A DNA stretch of 13,400 nucleotides from Patescibacteria group bacterium (GCA_018818755.1 JAHIRL010000025.1:1-13400); one strand, 5' to 3'. Shown: positions 1-7,789, counted from the stretch's first letter. A program made the numbers and translations. Notes: generated by a model not told the origin, from the letters alone.

Positions 1-1
1 A

Positions 2-7
2 AAGGAG
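2..7 (+). promoter_or_regulatory. Shine-Dalgarno site of the DUF1704 gene
   Basis: AAGGAG lies 8 bases before the ATG at 16, a textbook ribosome binding site. It fixes the start of the first gene. It is the only clear Shine-Dalgarno sequence among the gene starts in this window. Confidence 0.8.
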
Positions 8-15
8 AAATAAAA

Positions 16-1197
16 ATGATAATCGGAAATCGAGATACAAAAGGATTCCTAATCGATCCAAGCATCAGCAACAAGGGAAAGGCTGGAGTAAAAAAAGAGC
101 CCCAAGAAGATCAAAAGGAAACGCAGAAAATAAATTACAGCCACATCGACCAAGACTTAATACGGATAGATGGGAAAATAAAACTCCTCTATCATCTAAG
201 ACCGATCAATCTTGAATCCGAAAGAGAAAAATTCAAAAATAATCCAACAGAAAATCCCCAATTTGAATATCCACAACTAAAATTTGACCCGGTAGAACTA
301 ATAACCGAACTTAAAGATATAAAAACAGACTCAAGTCCGATTGGCAAAGCGTTCGAAGCAAAAAAAGAAGAAATTCAAAACAAAATTAAACTTCTGGAAA
401 ATATCGACGAAGAATCATTCACGGCAACATCCATAAAACTTTTTGGAAAACCAAGCCAGGAAGAAGTAGATGAATGCCAACACGCCCTTAAAGAAATTCC
501 CAAAACAAAAGAAGGCGAAAACTCCCTCTACACAGCCGATGAGGCAAAGAAACACTTCGAAGAAGCTTTTGAAAAATATGGTCTAAAAAGTTGGAAAATA
601 AAAATAAAAGACAGCATGGTTGCCGACTGTGTAGCAGGAAAAAACAATCGATTATTCATAAGAAAAAACGCAAAATTCAGCCTGGAAAGAATAAAGAGCT
701 TAATTATTCACGAAATAGAAACACACATCCTAACCGCACAAAACGGAAAACTACAACCATATGAAATATTCAACACAGGCCTAGCGAACTACCTGGAAAC
801 CCAGGAAGGCCTAGCAATGTACAATGTGTCAAAACAAAGACACACACCTTTTATAAAAAACGACAAAGCATTAACTCATGTAATAGCAATTAGCAAGGCC
901 CTGGAAGGATCTTTTCTCGAAGTTTACAACGAAGCACTAAAATTCGGAGCAAGCCCAGATACTGCCTTCAGGTCAGCGTTAAAAGCCAAAAGAGGCATTA
1001 TGGATACAAGCAAAAGAGGAGCTTTCACAAAAGACTACATTTACTACAAAGGATATAAAAAAATCGAACAATTCATGGAAAATGGAGGAGATCTCAAAGA
1101 CCTATACATTGGAAAATTCAATATCGATGACATCGATACAATAAAAAAGATACCCGGAATAATCAAAGCAAGGCATCTACCAGGCTGGCTAAACTAA
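16..1197 (+). CDS. DUF1704 (QEGLA-motif, MATCAP-type) putative zinc metallopeptidase
   Basis: 393-residue soluble protein with a Lys/Glu-rich N-terminal half and no signal peptide or membrane segment. The family signature is visible: HEIETH (HExxxH, residues 232-237) and, about 30 residues later, TQEGLAMYN with QEGLA at 263-267. These match DUF1704, whose bacterial members are often named 'flavohemoglobin expression-modulating QEGLA motif protein'. The vertebrate members (MATCAP/KIAA0895 family) are tubulin carboxypeptidases, in which the two histidines and a distal glutamate bind zinc. By analogy H232, H237 and E264 should be the ligands and E233 the catalytic base. Bacterial substrates are unknown, so protease activity here is inferred. 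Upstream context is cut by the window edge. Its TAA stop interlocks with the TAG of the convergent phosphatase gene, leaving no intergenic space. Family assignment is firm, function is not. Confidence 0.85.
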   Translation: MIIGNRDTKGFLIDPSISNKGKAGVKKEPQEDQKETQKINYSHIDQDLIRIDGKIKLLYHLRPINLESEREKFKNNPTENPQFEYPQLKFDPVELITELKDIKTDSSPIGKAFEAKKEEIQNKIKLLENIDEESFTATSIKLFGKPSQEEVDECQHALKEIPKTKEGENSLYTADEAKKHFEEAFEKYGLKSWKIKIKDSMVADCVAGKNNRLFIRKNAKFSLERIKSLIIHEIETHILTAQNGKLQPYEIFNTGLANYLETQEGLAMYNVSKQRHTPFIKNDKALTHVIAISKALEGSFLEVYNEALKFGASPDTAFRSALKAKRGIMDTSKRGAFTKDYIYYKGYKKIEQFMENGGDLKDLYIGKFNIDDIDTIKKIPGIIKARHLPGWLN

Positions 1198-2336
1198 TCC
1201 CACGAAGTAGAAGAAGCAGTTTTAAGTCCCACATCTTTGGCAACTTTCTGCAAAACAATCAAAGTCATATCATCTTCCTGTGAATGTTTTTCCATAAAAT
1301 TTGAAACAGCCATTGCGATATGAAAATTCACACCATCTGCAGAATAAGTTTTTGCATACTCTTTTACAGCCTCAATCAGACGATCCAAGCCATAAAGCTC
1401 ACCTGCATCATTTTTAGCTTCAGTAATACCATCCGTATACAAAACCACAAAATCTCCCTCCTCCAAGGCAATTTCACTCTCCTTAATCAATTCGGAATTA
1501 TCGGCAACCATACCAAGAGCAATACCGCCGGACTTAATAGACTCACACTCACCGGTTTTAGATCTATAAATCAAAATATGCTCATGCCCCGCTCCAACAT
1601 AACTCAATTTTTGATTTGCCTCATCCCAGCTCAACATAACCAAAGTCATAAACATCGCCTTCTTTACCCATTTTTTTAAATATGTATTCACATTAACAAG
1701 CACAGAATGAGCATTATCAGAAATATCCGCAAAAACAGCAATCAAAGTACTTACCATAGACATCAAAAACCCGGCTGCAGCTCCATGACCAGTGACATCT
1801 CCAATATAAATATATTTTTTAGAGTCCTTCCCATCAATAAAACCAAAACTATCCCCCCCAAGCTCAGATGCGGGTTTATTCTTAGCAACAATATAGATCC
1901 CCTTAAAGTCTGGATTTGAATTAGGCAAAATATCGCCCTGCAATTCAGAAGCAACCTCAAGCTCACCATGCATTCGCGCCCTATCATTAATATCATAAGT
2001 AGCCTTCCCCAGACCTTCAGTTACACTATTAAAAAAATGTGCCAAAATGCCAACTTCATCCACTCTATCAGTAAAAATTTTCCTATATGGATGGGCGCTC
2101 AAAAGAGCCTGCATTTCCCTCAAAACAATGCGTAAAGGCCTAATCATTAGCAAATAGACGGGGATTAACATCAACAACAAACATATCCCTACTAAAACCA
2201 ACAGATATTCATAAGGAACAGATTCAAAAGCTAAAAAATAATAGCCGTAAGCCCAGATAGCAGACAAAATAAGCCCTAAAACAAGCAAATAAATAAACAA
2301 CCTCACAACCGCACTTTTAGAAACAAATCTAAGCAT
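1194..2336 (-). CDS. Membrane-anchored PP2C-type serine phosphatase (SpoIIE/RsbU family)
   Basis: 380 residues. Two membrane helices (about 10-36 and 43-65) are followed by a HAMP-like linker (about 66-112, starting RPLRIVL and containing RVDEVG) and a SpoIIE/RsbU phosphatase domain (about 125-366). Metal-site motifs are present: GGDSFGF (160-166, usually GGDYYD), GDVTGHG (179-185), YTDGITEA (300-307) and EDDMT (354-358). The family removes phosphate from the Ser/Thr of STAS anti-anti-sigma proteins in partner-switching circuits. The only extracytoplasmic part is a short loop between the helices, so any input probably acts through the membrane or the HAMP segment. It is the last gene of an operon, and its ATG overlaps the end of the upstream STAS gene by 8 bases, suggesting translational coupling. 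The STAS product is the obvious candidate substrate. Its TAG stop interlocks with the TAA of the convergent DUF1704 gene. Confidence 0.9.
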   Translation of the reverse strand: MLRFVSKSAVVRLFIYLLVLGLILSAIWAYGYYFLAFESVPYEYLLVLVGICLLLMLIPVYLLMIRPLRIVLREMQALLSAHPYRKIFTDRVDEVGILAHFFNSVTEGLGKATYDINDRARMHGELEVASELQGDILPNSNPDFKGIYIVAKNKPASELGGDSFGFIDGKDSKKYIYIGDVTGHGAAAGFLMSMVSTLIAVFADISDNAHSVLVNVNTYLKKWVKKAMFMTLVMLSWDEANQKLSYVGAGHEHILIYRSKTGECESIKSGGIALGMVADNSELIKESEIALEEGDFVVLYTDGITEAKNDAGELYGLDRLIEAVKEYAKTYSADGVNFHIAMAVSNFMEKHSQEDDMTLIVLQKVAKDVGLKTASSTSWD

Positions 2337-2685
2337 TGTTTGATTTTACAAAATCAGCCAACTTTCCATACATAGGAATTACCTCACTCATCCCCACTGT
2401 CTCAAAAACATCCTTCACATGAGCGGCAGAACCAACAACAGCCAGCTTTTTATTCGCCTTGGCCAAATGAGTATGGATTTCAAACAAAAGCCCAATTCCT
2501 TCACTATTGATAAACTTCAAGCCAGTGAAATCGAGAACCAAAACATCCAAAGAAAAAGTCTTCAAAAAACTTTCCAACTTTGGTTTCACTGAAGACAAAC
2601 CAAATTTATCAAATTCACCAACAAATTCAACAACCTGATAAGAATCAACAGGCTCCAAAATGTGTATTTCTAAAATATCTTTCAT
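2329..2685 (-). CDS. STAS-domain anti-anti-sigma-like protein (SpoIIAA/RsbV type)
   Basis: 118 residues when started at the ATG at 2685. An in-frame ATG at 2742 would add 19 residues reading into the upstream gene and lying outside the STAS fold. The protein is a single STAS domain: an acidic first strand, LVLDFTGLKFINSEGIGLL around residues 49-67, then alternating helices and strands. The usual phospho-site motif DSSG/DSTG is replaced by NSEG (residues 60-63), leaving S61 as the only hydroxyl residue. If the register holds, glutamate occupies the position of Bacillus SpoIIAA Ser58. It lies 10 bases after the HEAT transporter stop with no Shine-Dalgarno, and its 3' end overlaps the phosphatase start by 8 bases. 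In the classical scheme it would be phosphorylated by an RsbW-like kinase (one is encoded at 11309) and dephosphorylated by the adjacent PP2C. Partner identity is inferred. Confidence 0.85.
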   Translation of the reverse strand: MKDILEIHILEPVDSYQVVEFVGEFDKFGLSSVKPKLESFLKTFSLDVLVLDFTGLKFINSEGIGLLFEIHTHLAKANKKLAVVGSAAHVKDVFETVGMSEVIPMYGKLADFVKSNNA

Positions 2686-2695
2686 TATAAATAGG

Positions 2696-5074
2696 TTACT
2701 TATTAAGTTTTTTATCAATATACTCAACCTCTTCATACTCATCTAACAGTGCATACATCCACTTTAGCTTTTTAATCTTCGCATCATCAAGAGATTCGAG
2801 ATCAATTTTACCACTTTTCCCAGCATATTGCGAAATCACATTTGTAGCAACATTCCTAATAATCCTCTCAACATCCCGAATTATCTCAAGATCACAACTC
2901 TTTAAAAAACGCTTGCTACGCTTAGAGACAGCAATATCATCAGAAAAAAGCAAATCAACCAGGACAGGTACCGAATCATGAATCCCCATCTTGGACAAAG
3001 CTAAAGCCCCATGAATTTTTAAATCCAAATCACTACTGCGCATGCAATCCATACAAAATTTAACACCTTTTTTTAATTTAAGTTCTCCAAAAGCAAAAGC
3101 GGCCAGACAATTCTTTTCCAGATCAGTAGACAAAACATGCTCAGATAAAATATGCTCGCAAAGTTCTTTGTACTCAGGAAATTTATGCAACGCGATTGCA
3201 GAATAAACTCTAATTCTATCCGATTTTGATCGTAGTAAACTACTAAGTTTCGCAACCACAACCTGGTCACCAAAACCACCCAAAGCCAAAACCGCAGCAG
3301 AGCGGATTTTTAAGTTTGTAGACTTAAGCAAAGTCAGCAAAAATTCAATTGAAAATTCCTCACTCATATAAGAGATCAAATCAATCATTCTATTTCGCAA
3401 ATATTCATCTTTTTCCGAATTAAACGCAGATTTTAGTGTTTGAAATACATTAAACTTATACGAAGGATAATTTTGGTTTTTTCGACTTATGCAATCAAAA
3501 TGAAAAAGCGTATCAATACAAGCTTCCCTTAAAACAATATTTTTTTCTAAGAAAACTTTCAAAATAACAGCAATGGATGCCGGTTGAGCTAATTCGGAAA
3601 GAGCCCTCAAAGTTTTTACCCTTAAAGACAAATTCATTTTTTTATTCAAAACGGTAGCATGCAAAGTTTCCAAAGTATTCTTATGCCCCTTTTGAGCCAA
3701 AATATCTAAAGCATTCGCCTTCAACTTCCTATCTTTAGAAAACTTTAAATCATTTAGAGCCAATTGAGTATAATTTACCTGCTGTCTGCGAACAATAAAA
3801 TAAAGACCAGCAGAAAACAAAAGCATCAGAACATTAATCGCAAAAAACAAATATCCATGATTTGAAAAAGCCAATTGTAGCAATAAAAGCAAAAAAGTTC
3901 CCAACAAAGCACCCAAAGGACGAATCATGCCCTCAAGAAATTGACGCGTATGTTCGCGAAACTTTGTTTTTACTGCATAATAAGCACTATGATAGGCATT
4001 GGTATACAGGGCCGTGGTCATTGTGAAATTATTTTTTGCAAGCACAGCAACTGGAAAAGTATAAGAGAATGTTAGACCTAAAACACTTAAAAAGGTCACA
4101 ATCGGATGCAACAACATCGTGGCAATAATTCCCAGAGACTTTATCAATCTACTTCCTACAAAAAGCTGGATAATAAGAGCCGAAGAACTAAAAATTGCAA
4201 ACAACAATCCCAAGTCATGAACAAAAGCATGCTCAAAACCACTACCTGTATCCATCAAAACACTGGAAGTATTTTGATACACAACTCTAGTATATTGAAA
4301 CTCTAGAAGGCTATACAGTACCCACTGAATCAAAACAATAAAAAACAAGTTCCGCACAAAAGAAACATTTTTCGCGTTCACAAATTCACCTTTTAAACGG
4401 GAAAACAAAGAGGCCTTACACTCAACATCGCAAGCTTTGGCCTTTACCACAACCGGATTCAACGCCTCAAAAAGAAAAATAATCGGAATAGTTAAAACTA
4501 CGAAGAAAATCCATAAATAAATAAACTGATACAAAGCAAAATAATTCGCCAAAAAGACGATCAAAACACCTCCCAAAATACCACCAATCGTCTCCGCAGA
4601 CTCAATCACAGGAAAAGTACGCTCACTTGATAACGGTGTGAACATTTCTTCAATATAACCATCAAGCAAAATTTTGAACTGAACAAGGAAAATCGCCTCA
4701 GCTAAAAGTAAAAAAGCAAAGAAAACAACATTTTCATTCAAAGCCAGAAACGACGAAACAAACAAAACCAAAGCCGCCAATGCCAAAGTCAACATCATCA
4801 AAAACGGCTTCTTAACTTTATCTAAAAGCTTAAAATACAAAAAACTACCTACAATAGAAAACAGAGCATTGAAAATAAACAATATTGGCAAAGAAAAGAT
4901 TCCGTAACTGGAGGTAAAATAAGCCACCAACAAAGTCCACCCCAAAACAAACCCTATTCTATAAAAAAACCTCATCGACCAAGCAAAAAGGACATTTCTC
5001 CGTTCAGAGCTACTAATATTAAAGATTTTATTTAATATCGACAGGCGACTCAGATTTCTAAGGGAGTTTAACAT
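2696..5074 (-). CDS. NTT/MFS-like multi-spanning membrane protein with C-terminal HEAT repeats
   Basis: 792 residues from the ATG at 5074. Residues about 30-430 are strongly hydrophobic, with roughly 10-12 membrane helices in a pattern like MFS or ATP/ADP-translocase (NTT/TLC) proteins. Characteristic stretches include FPVIESAETIGGILGG after helix 4 or 5 and HTRQFLEGMIRPLGALLG near residue 380. From about 435 to 760 come repeated amphipathic helical pairs of HEAT type (for example SLRVKTLRALSELAQPASI and KIRSAAVLALGGFGDQVVV), followed by a charged tail. NTT-like domains fused to HEAT repeats are a known architecture. Substrate is unknown and nucleotide transport is not shown. It is the first gene of an operon with STAS and PP2C genes, so it may be the sensor or the target of that pair. 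A TTG at 5092 in frame is rejected because it lies inside the promoter; the ATG coincides with the predicted transcription start. Confidence 0.7.
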   Translation of the reverse strand: MLNSLRNLSRLSILNKIFNISSSERRNVLFAWSMRFFYRIGFVLGWTLLVAYFTSSYGIFSLPILFIFNALFSIVGSFLYFKLLDKVKKPFLMMLTLALAALVLFVSSFLALNENVVFFAFLLLAEAIFLVQFKILLDGYIEEMFTPLSSERTFPVIESAETIGGILGGVLIVFLANYFALYQFIYLWIFFVVLTIPIIFLFEALNPVVVKAKACDVECKASLFSRLKGEFVNAKNVSFVRNLFFIVLIQWVLYSLLEFQYTRVVYQNTSSVLMDTGSGFEHAFVHDLGLLFAIFSSSALIIQLFVGSRLIKSLGIIATMLLHPIVTFLSVLGLTFSYTFPVAVLAKNNFTMTTALYTNAYHSAYYAVKTKFREHTRQFLEGMIRPLGALLGTFLLLLLQLAFSNHGYLFFAINVLMLLFSAGLYFIVRRQQVNYTQLALNDLKFSKDRKLKANALDILAQKGHKNTLETLHATVLNKKMNLSLRVKTLRALSELAQPASIAVILKVFLEKNIVLREACIDTLFHFDCISRKNQNYPSYKFNVFQTLKSAFNSEKDEYLRNRMIDLISYMSEEFSIEFLLTLLKSTNLKIRSAAVLALGGFGDQVVVAKLSSLLRSKSDRIRVYSAIALHKFPEYKELCEHILSEHVLSTDLEKNCLAAFAFGELKLKKGVKFCMDCMRSSDLDLKIHGALALSKMGIHDSVPVLVDLLFSDDIAVSKRSKRFLKSCDLEIIRDVERIIRNVATNVISQYAGKSGKIDLESLDDAKIKKLKWMYALLDEYEEVEYIDKKLNK

Positions 5075-5080
5075 GAATAT

Positions 5081-5109
5081 ATTATACAACAAAAAGCCTA
5101 AAACATCAA
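5081..5109 (-). promoter_or_regulatory. Sigma70-type promoter of the transporter-STAS-phosphatase operon (leaderless layout)
   Basis: On the minus strand, TTGATG (5109-5104) and a perfect TATAAT (5086-5081) are separated by 17 bases. Six bases separate the -10 hexamer from the ATG at 5074, so the expected +1 is the A of the start codon itself. The match to consensus is strong; the leaderless transcript is inferred. Confidence 0.75.
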
Positions 5110-5141
5110 GCGCTAAGCCCTCAGAAAACCAATTTTTCCAT

Positions 5142-5147
5142 TAAAAT
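5142..5147 (+). promoter_or_regulatory. -10 element of murJ (leaderless layout)
   Basis: TAAAAT occupies exactly -12 to -7 relative to the murJ ATG at 5154, with six bases (aacttc) between. No good -35 hexamer is found at 16-18 bases upstream (the 17-base position reads CCTCAG), so the promoter may be weak or activator-dependent. The spacing mirrors that of the divergent transporter promoter. Confidence 0.5.
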
Positions 5148-5153
5148 AACTTC

Positions 5154-6746
5154 ATGCTTAAAAAGATCTTCAAACCAATCGGGGCAACAGGCGCAACACT
5201 GATAGTTTCCTTCGCATCGCTAATAAGCTATGTCATCGGACTTTTAAGAGACCGTATCATCGCCACTAACTTTGGTACAACCATAGAGACAGACACATAC
5301 AACGCCTCATTTTTGATACCAGATCTGCTATTTAATATGTTTATCGCCGGAGCACTGGCCGCAGCCTTCCTTCCCGTCTTCACGGACTATCTCAGCAAAA
5401 ACAAAGAAGAAGCCTACAAAATCGCCAATTCACTAATAACCTGGGGAACCCTGGCAATAGGAGTATTAGCCGGACTAGCATTCCTACTTATGCCGCAAAT
5501 AATCCCAAACATATTCGGCGACATCAGCATTGAACAGCAGGAGCAAATTACAAACATGACTAAAATAATCCTTCCGACAGCCATACTGTTCACGATTAGC
5601 AATAGCCTCGGCAATATCTTAATGAGCTACAAGCACTTCCTTGCCTATGCAATTTCTCCTGTATTGTACAACCTGGGGATAATACTCGGAGTTATTTTTC
5701 TCAACGAAAGCATGGGAATATACTCAGCGGCAATCGGTGTCCTCGCCGGTGCGATACTACATCTAATAGTTAGAATTATCGATATTTGCTTCACAGACTA
5801 CAACTACAAACCAAGTCTAAGTATAAAAAAGGGGTTCAGAAAAATACTCAAATTAATGATTCCAAGAAGCATCAGCCTTGTAGCCTGGCAATTAAATTTA
5901 TACATATTTGCGATAGTTTCAATGAAAATTATTGATGGGGGACTGGCCGCATTCAATTTTGCCAGAAACATTCAAAGCATAGCCGTAAACCTCTTCGGCA
6001 TCGCTTTTGCAACAGCAATATTTCCATACATAGTTTCAGCCGCCTCACAAAATGACAAAGAGTCCTACACCCAAAATATTCAAAAAACCATTCATCGAAT
6101 ATTGTATTTCACAATACCATCAACACTCGGGATCTATCTCCTATCAAAAGAAATAATCAGCCTAATTCTCGGTGGGGGAATGTTTGACGAAAAATCCATC
6201 CTCCTCACTTCCACAATTCTAGTCTTTTTCACAATTTCAATTCCATTCGAAAGTTTAAGCCACATATTATCAAGAGCCTTTTATGCAAAGAAAAATACTA
6301 TGACCCCAATGCTAATAAATGTCTTTAGTATGGCTACAATGGCCACACTTTCTCTAACCCTGGCACCAAAATATGGAATAGGATGGCTTTCAATAAGTTT
6401 TAGCATAGGATTCATCATCCAAATAGTACTATTAAGCACATTCTTAAAAAAACATCTAAGCGGTTTCAGTATAAAAACATTAAGCACCAGAATAATTAAA
6501 ATAATCTTGGCATCATGTCTAATGGGAGCAATTATAATTTTAACAAAAGACCTCGAAAATCTTATAAACAATAATATTTCACACATCATAAGGATAAGCC
6601 TTGGGGCCGGAACATACTTCTTTGCAAGCTACCTACTCAAAATCCCCGAAATAAAAAGCGTCGCAATTTTATTTCAAAAATTCAAGAAAGCACCGGTCAA
6701 GGTCGATAAAAGTTTAAAGTCCCCCGAAAGAGATAATCCTTTTTAA
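5154..6746 (+). CDS. murJ: MurJ/MviN-family lipid II flippase
   Basis: 530 residues, with about 13-14 predicted membrane helices and a basic C-terminal tail (about 505-530). The N-terminus has the family pattern: GLLRDRIIATNFG (29-41), TDTYNASFLIPDLL (46-59), then GALAAAFLPVF (66-76). R32 and D47 align with E. coli MurJ Arg24 and Asp39. The pair of arginines that follows the PNLL motif in E. coli (near residues 52-53, from memory) is replaced by F60-N61. MurJ flips the peptidoglycan precursor lipid II across the cytoplasmic membrane. Start: this ATG gives the full first helix and is preceded by a -10 hexamer at exactly leaderless spacing; there is no Shine-Dalgarno. The gene stands alone between a divergent operon and the convergent ribD, and its last 50 bases overlap the ribD 3' end. 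Family assignment is firm. Confidence 0.93.
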   Translation: MLKKIFKPIGATGATLIVSFASLISYVIGLLRDRIIATNFGTTIETDTYNASFLIPDLLFNMFIAGALAAAFLPVFTDYLSKNKEEAYKIANSLITWGTLAIGVLAGLAFLLMPQIIPNIFGDISIEQQEQITNMTKIILPTAILFTISNSLGNILMSYKHFLAYAISPVLYNLGIILGVIFLNESMGIYSAAIGVLAGAILHLIVRIIDICFTDYNYKPSLSIKKGFRKILKLMIPRSISLVAWQLNLYIFAIVSMKIIDGGLAAFNFARNIQSIAVNLFGIAFATAIFPYIVSAASQNDKESYTQNIQKTIHRILYFTIPSTLGIYLLSKEIISLILGGGMFDEKSILLTSTILVFFTISIPFESLSHILSRAFYAKKNTMTPMLINVFSMATMATLSLTLAPKYGIGWLSISFSIGFIIQIVLLSTFLKKHLSGFSIKTLSTRIIKIILASCLMGAIIILTKDLENLINNNISHIIRISLGAGTYFFASYLLKIPEIKSVAILFQKFKKAPVKVDKSLKSPERDNPF

Positions 6747-7110
6747 ACAGCTCAACAGAACTATACAAAAACTCTTTTTTAAAAGCCAAATTTCCCAAAC
6801 CCCGCCCCCCAACAACAGACAAAGCTTTTTCACCACCAAGCAAAAAAGGAGCAATGTAAAAATTAATCTCATCAATCATCAAACTATCCTTCAAAAAAGC
6901 ATCATAAAAAGCACCATGAACCCCGGAACCACCTTCAACATATACACTTCCAACATTGTGCTCAGCAGTCAAATAGCTCAACAATTTTTTCAGATTAACA
7001 ATATTTTTCCCAAAAGAAACAAGTTCAACACCTTTTTTCTTGAACCAATCAGCTTTTTCGGAATTAAGAGCAATCTCCCCGCAGGCAATCAAAACAGGCC
7101 CATTTTTCAA
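6697..7110 (-). CDS. ribD: RibD C-terminal reductase part, downstream of a frame break
   Basis: 137-residue reading frame holding the second half of the RibD reductase domain (5-amino-6-(5-phosphoribosylamino)uracil reductase). It has the PVLIACGE strand near its start and, around residue 60, YVEGGSGVHGAFYDAFL followed by DEINFYIAPFLLGGE. These match the EGG and iaP.llGG motifs that close the family. It opens at a TTG (7110) that overlaps the TGA of the first part as TTGA. The two pieces together span 1097 bases; one extra base would give a 365-residue RibD of normal length. The break falls in the variable loop between two strands and inside an AAAATTTT run. It may be a real frameshift, an assembly error, -1 slippage or a reinitiated split protein. 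The 3' end overlaps convergent murJ by 50 bases. Confidence 0.75.
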   Translation of the reverse strand: MKNGPVLIACGEIALNSEKADWFKKKGVELVSFGKNIVNLKKLLSYLTAEHNVGSVYVEGGSGVHGAFYDAFLKDSLMIDEINFYIAPFLLGGEKALSVVGGRGLGNLAFKKEFLYSSVELFKKDYLFRGTLNFYRP

Positions 7111-7787
7111 AATTTTGGACTTTTGGAAATTTGCAAAGTCCCATCTAGTACAACCCGCAAAGCCCCCTTAGCCAAAAGAGAAGGGTCGTCCACATTAACT
7201 GTATTTACACCTACAACAACAGCATCAAACTTTTCTCTCAATTTTTTTGCATGCACACGAGATTCATTAGAAGTAATCCATTTAGACATTCCAGCAGAAC
7301 TAGCAATTTTCCCATCCAAACTCATTCCTGCCTTCATACATACATAAGGCAACCCATATTTTGCAACCTTCAAAAATGGTTGATTTAAAGCCAACAAGTC
7401 AGGATATAATGCATCCTTTCTAGACAAAAGCTCAACTTTTATCCCAGCATCTCTCAAAGCCTTAATACCCCTGCCGGCAACCCTAGAAAAAGGATCCTTC
7501 ATCCCTACAAAAACCTCAGCAATACCGGCCTGAACAATCGCATCGACACAAGGAGGTGTTTTTCCAAAATGAGAACAAGGTTCAAGAGTCACAATCATCC
7601 TGGCCCCTTTTAGATCTCGCACATTCCGTACTGACCTAATAGCATTAACTTCCGCATGTTCCACGCCAAATTTATTGTGCCAGCCCTCACCAATTTTTTT
7701 CCCATCTTTATACAAAATCGCACCAACAAGAGGATTGGTCCTAGTTTTTCCATAACCATTCCTTGCAAGCTCAATCGCTTCTTTCAT
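7107..7787 (-). CDS. ribD: RibD deaminase domain plus first half of the reductase domain
   Basis: Bifunctional riboflavin enzyme: it deaminates 2,5-diamino-6-ribosylamino-pyrimidinone phosphate, then reduces the ribosyl side chain. Zinc-site motifs are present, numbered from an alternative TTG two codons upstream (7793): HAEVNAI (46-52) and EPCSHFGKTPPC (71-82, C73 and C82). The reductase begins with KAGMSLDGKIA (154-164), WITSNESR (172-179) and NTVNVDDPSLL (197-207). It then stops at RVVLDGTLQISKSPKF, in mid-domain. The ATG at 7787 is preferred; the TTG would overlap the ribBA TGA stop as TTGA. It is downstream of ribBA and probably co-transcribed with it. The rest of the reductase lies in the -1 frame immediately downstream (6697-7110). 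The deaminase half looks intact, while the reductase works only if the break is artefactual or bypassed. Confidence 0.85.
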   Translation of the reverse strand: MKEAIELARNGYGKTRTNPLVGAILYKDGKKIGEGWHNKFGVEHAEVNAIRSVRNVRDLKGARMIVTLEPCSHFGKTPPCVDAIVQAGIAEVFVGMKDPFSRVAGRGIKALRDAGIKVELLSRKDALYPDLLALNQPFLKVAKYGLPYVCMKAGMSLDGKIASSAGMSKWITSNESRVHAKKLREKFDAVVVGVNTVNVDDPSLLAKGALRVVLDGTLQISKSPKF

Positions 7788-7789
7788 AA

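Noticed and set aside
2686..2742. Upstream ATG extending the first STAS protein by 19 residues
   Set aside because: It lies inside the transporter gene, and the added residues are not part of the STAS fold.
5075..5092. Upstream TTG start for the transporter
   Set aside because: The TTG at 5092 lies upstream of the -10 hexamer, so those codons would not be transcribed from this promoter; the ATG at 5074 fits better.
6740..6790. Terminator between murJ and ribD
   Set aside because: Only a trivial CTTTT/AAAAG pairing with a 2-base loop is seen, and it lies within ribD coding sequence.
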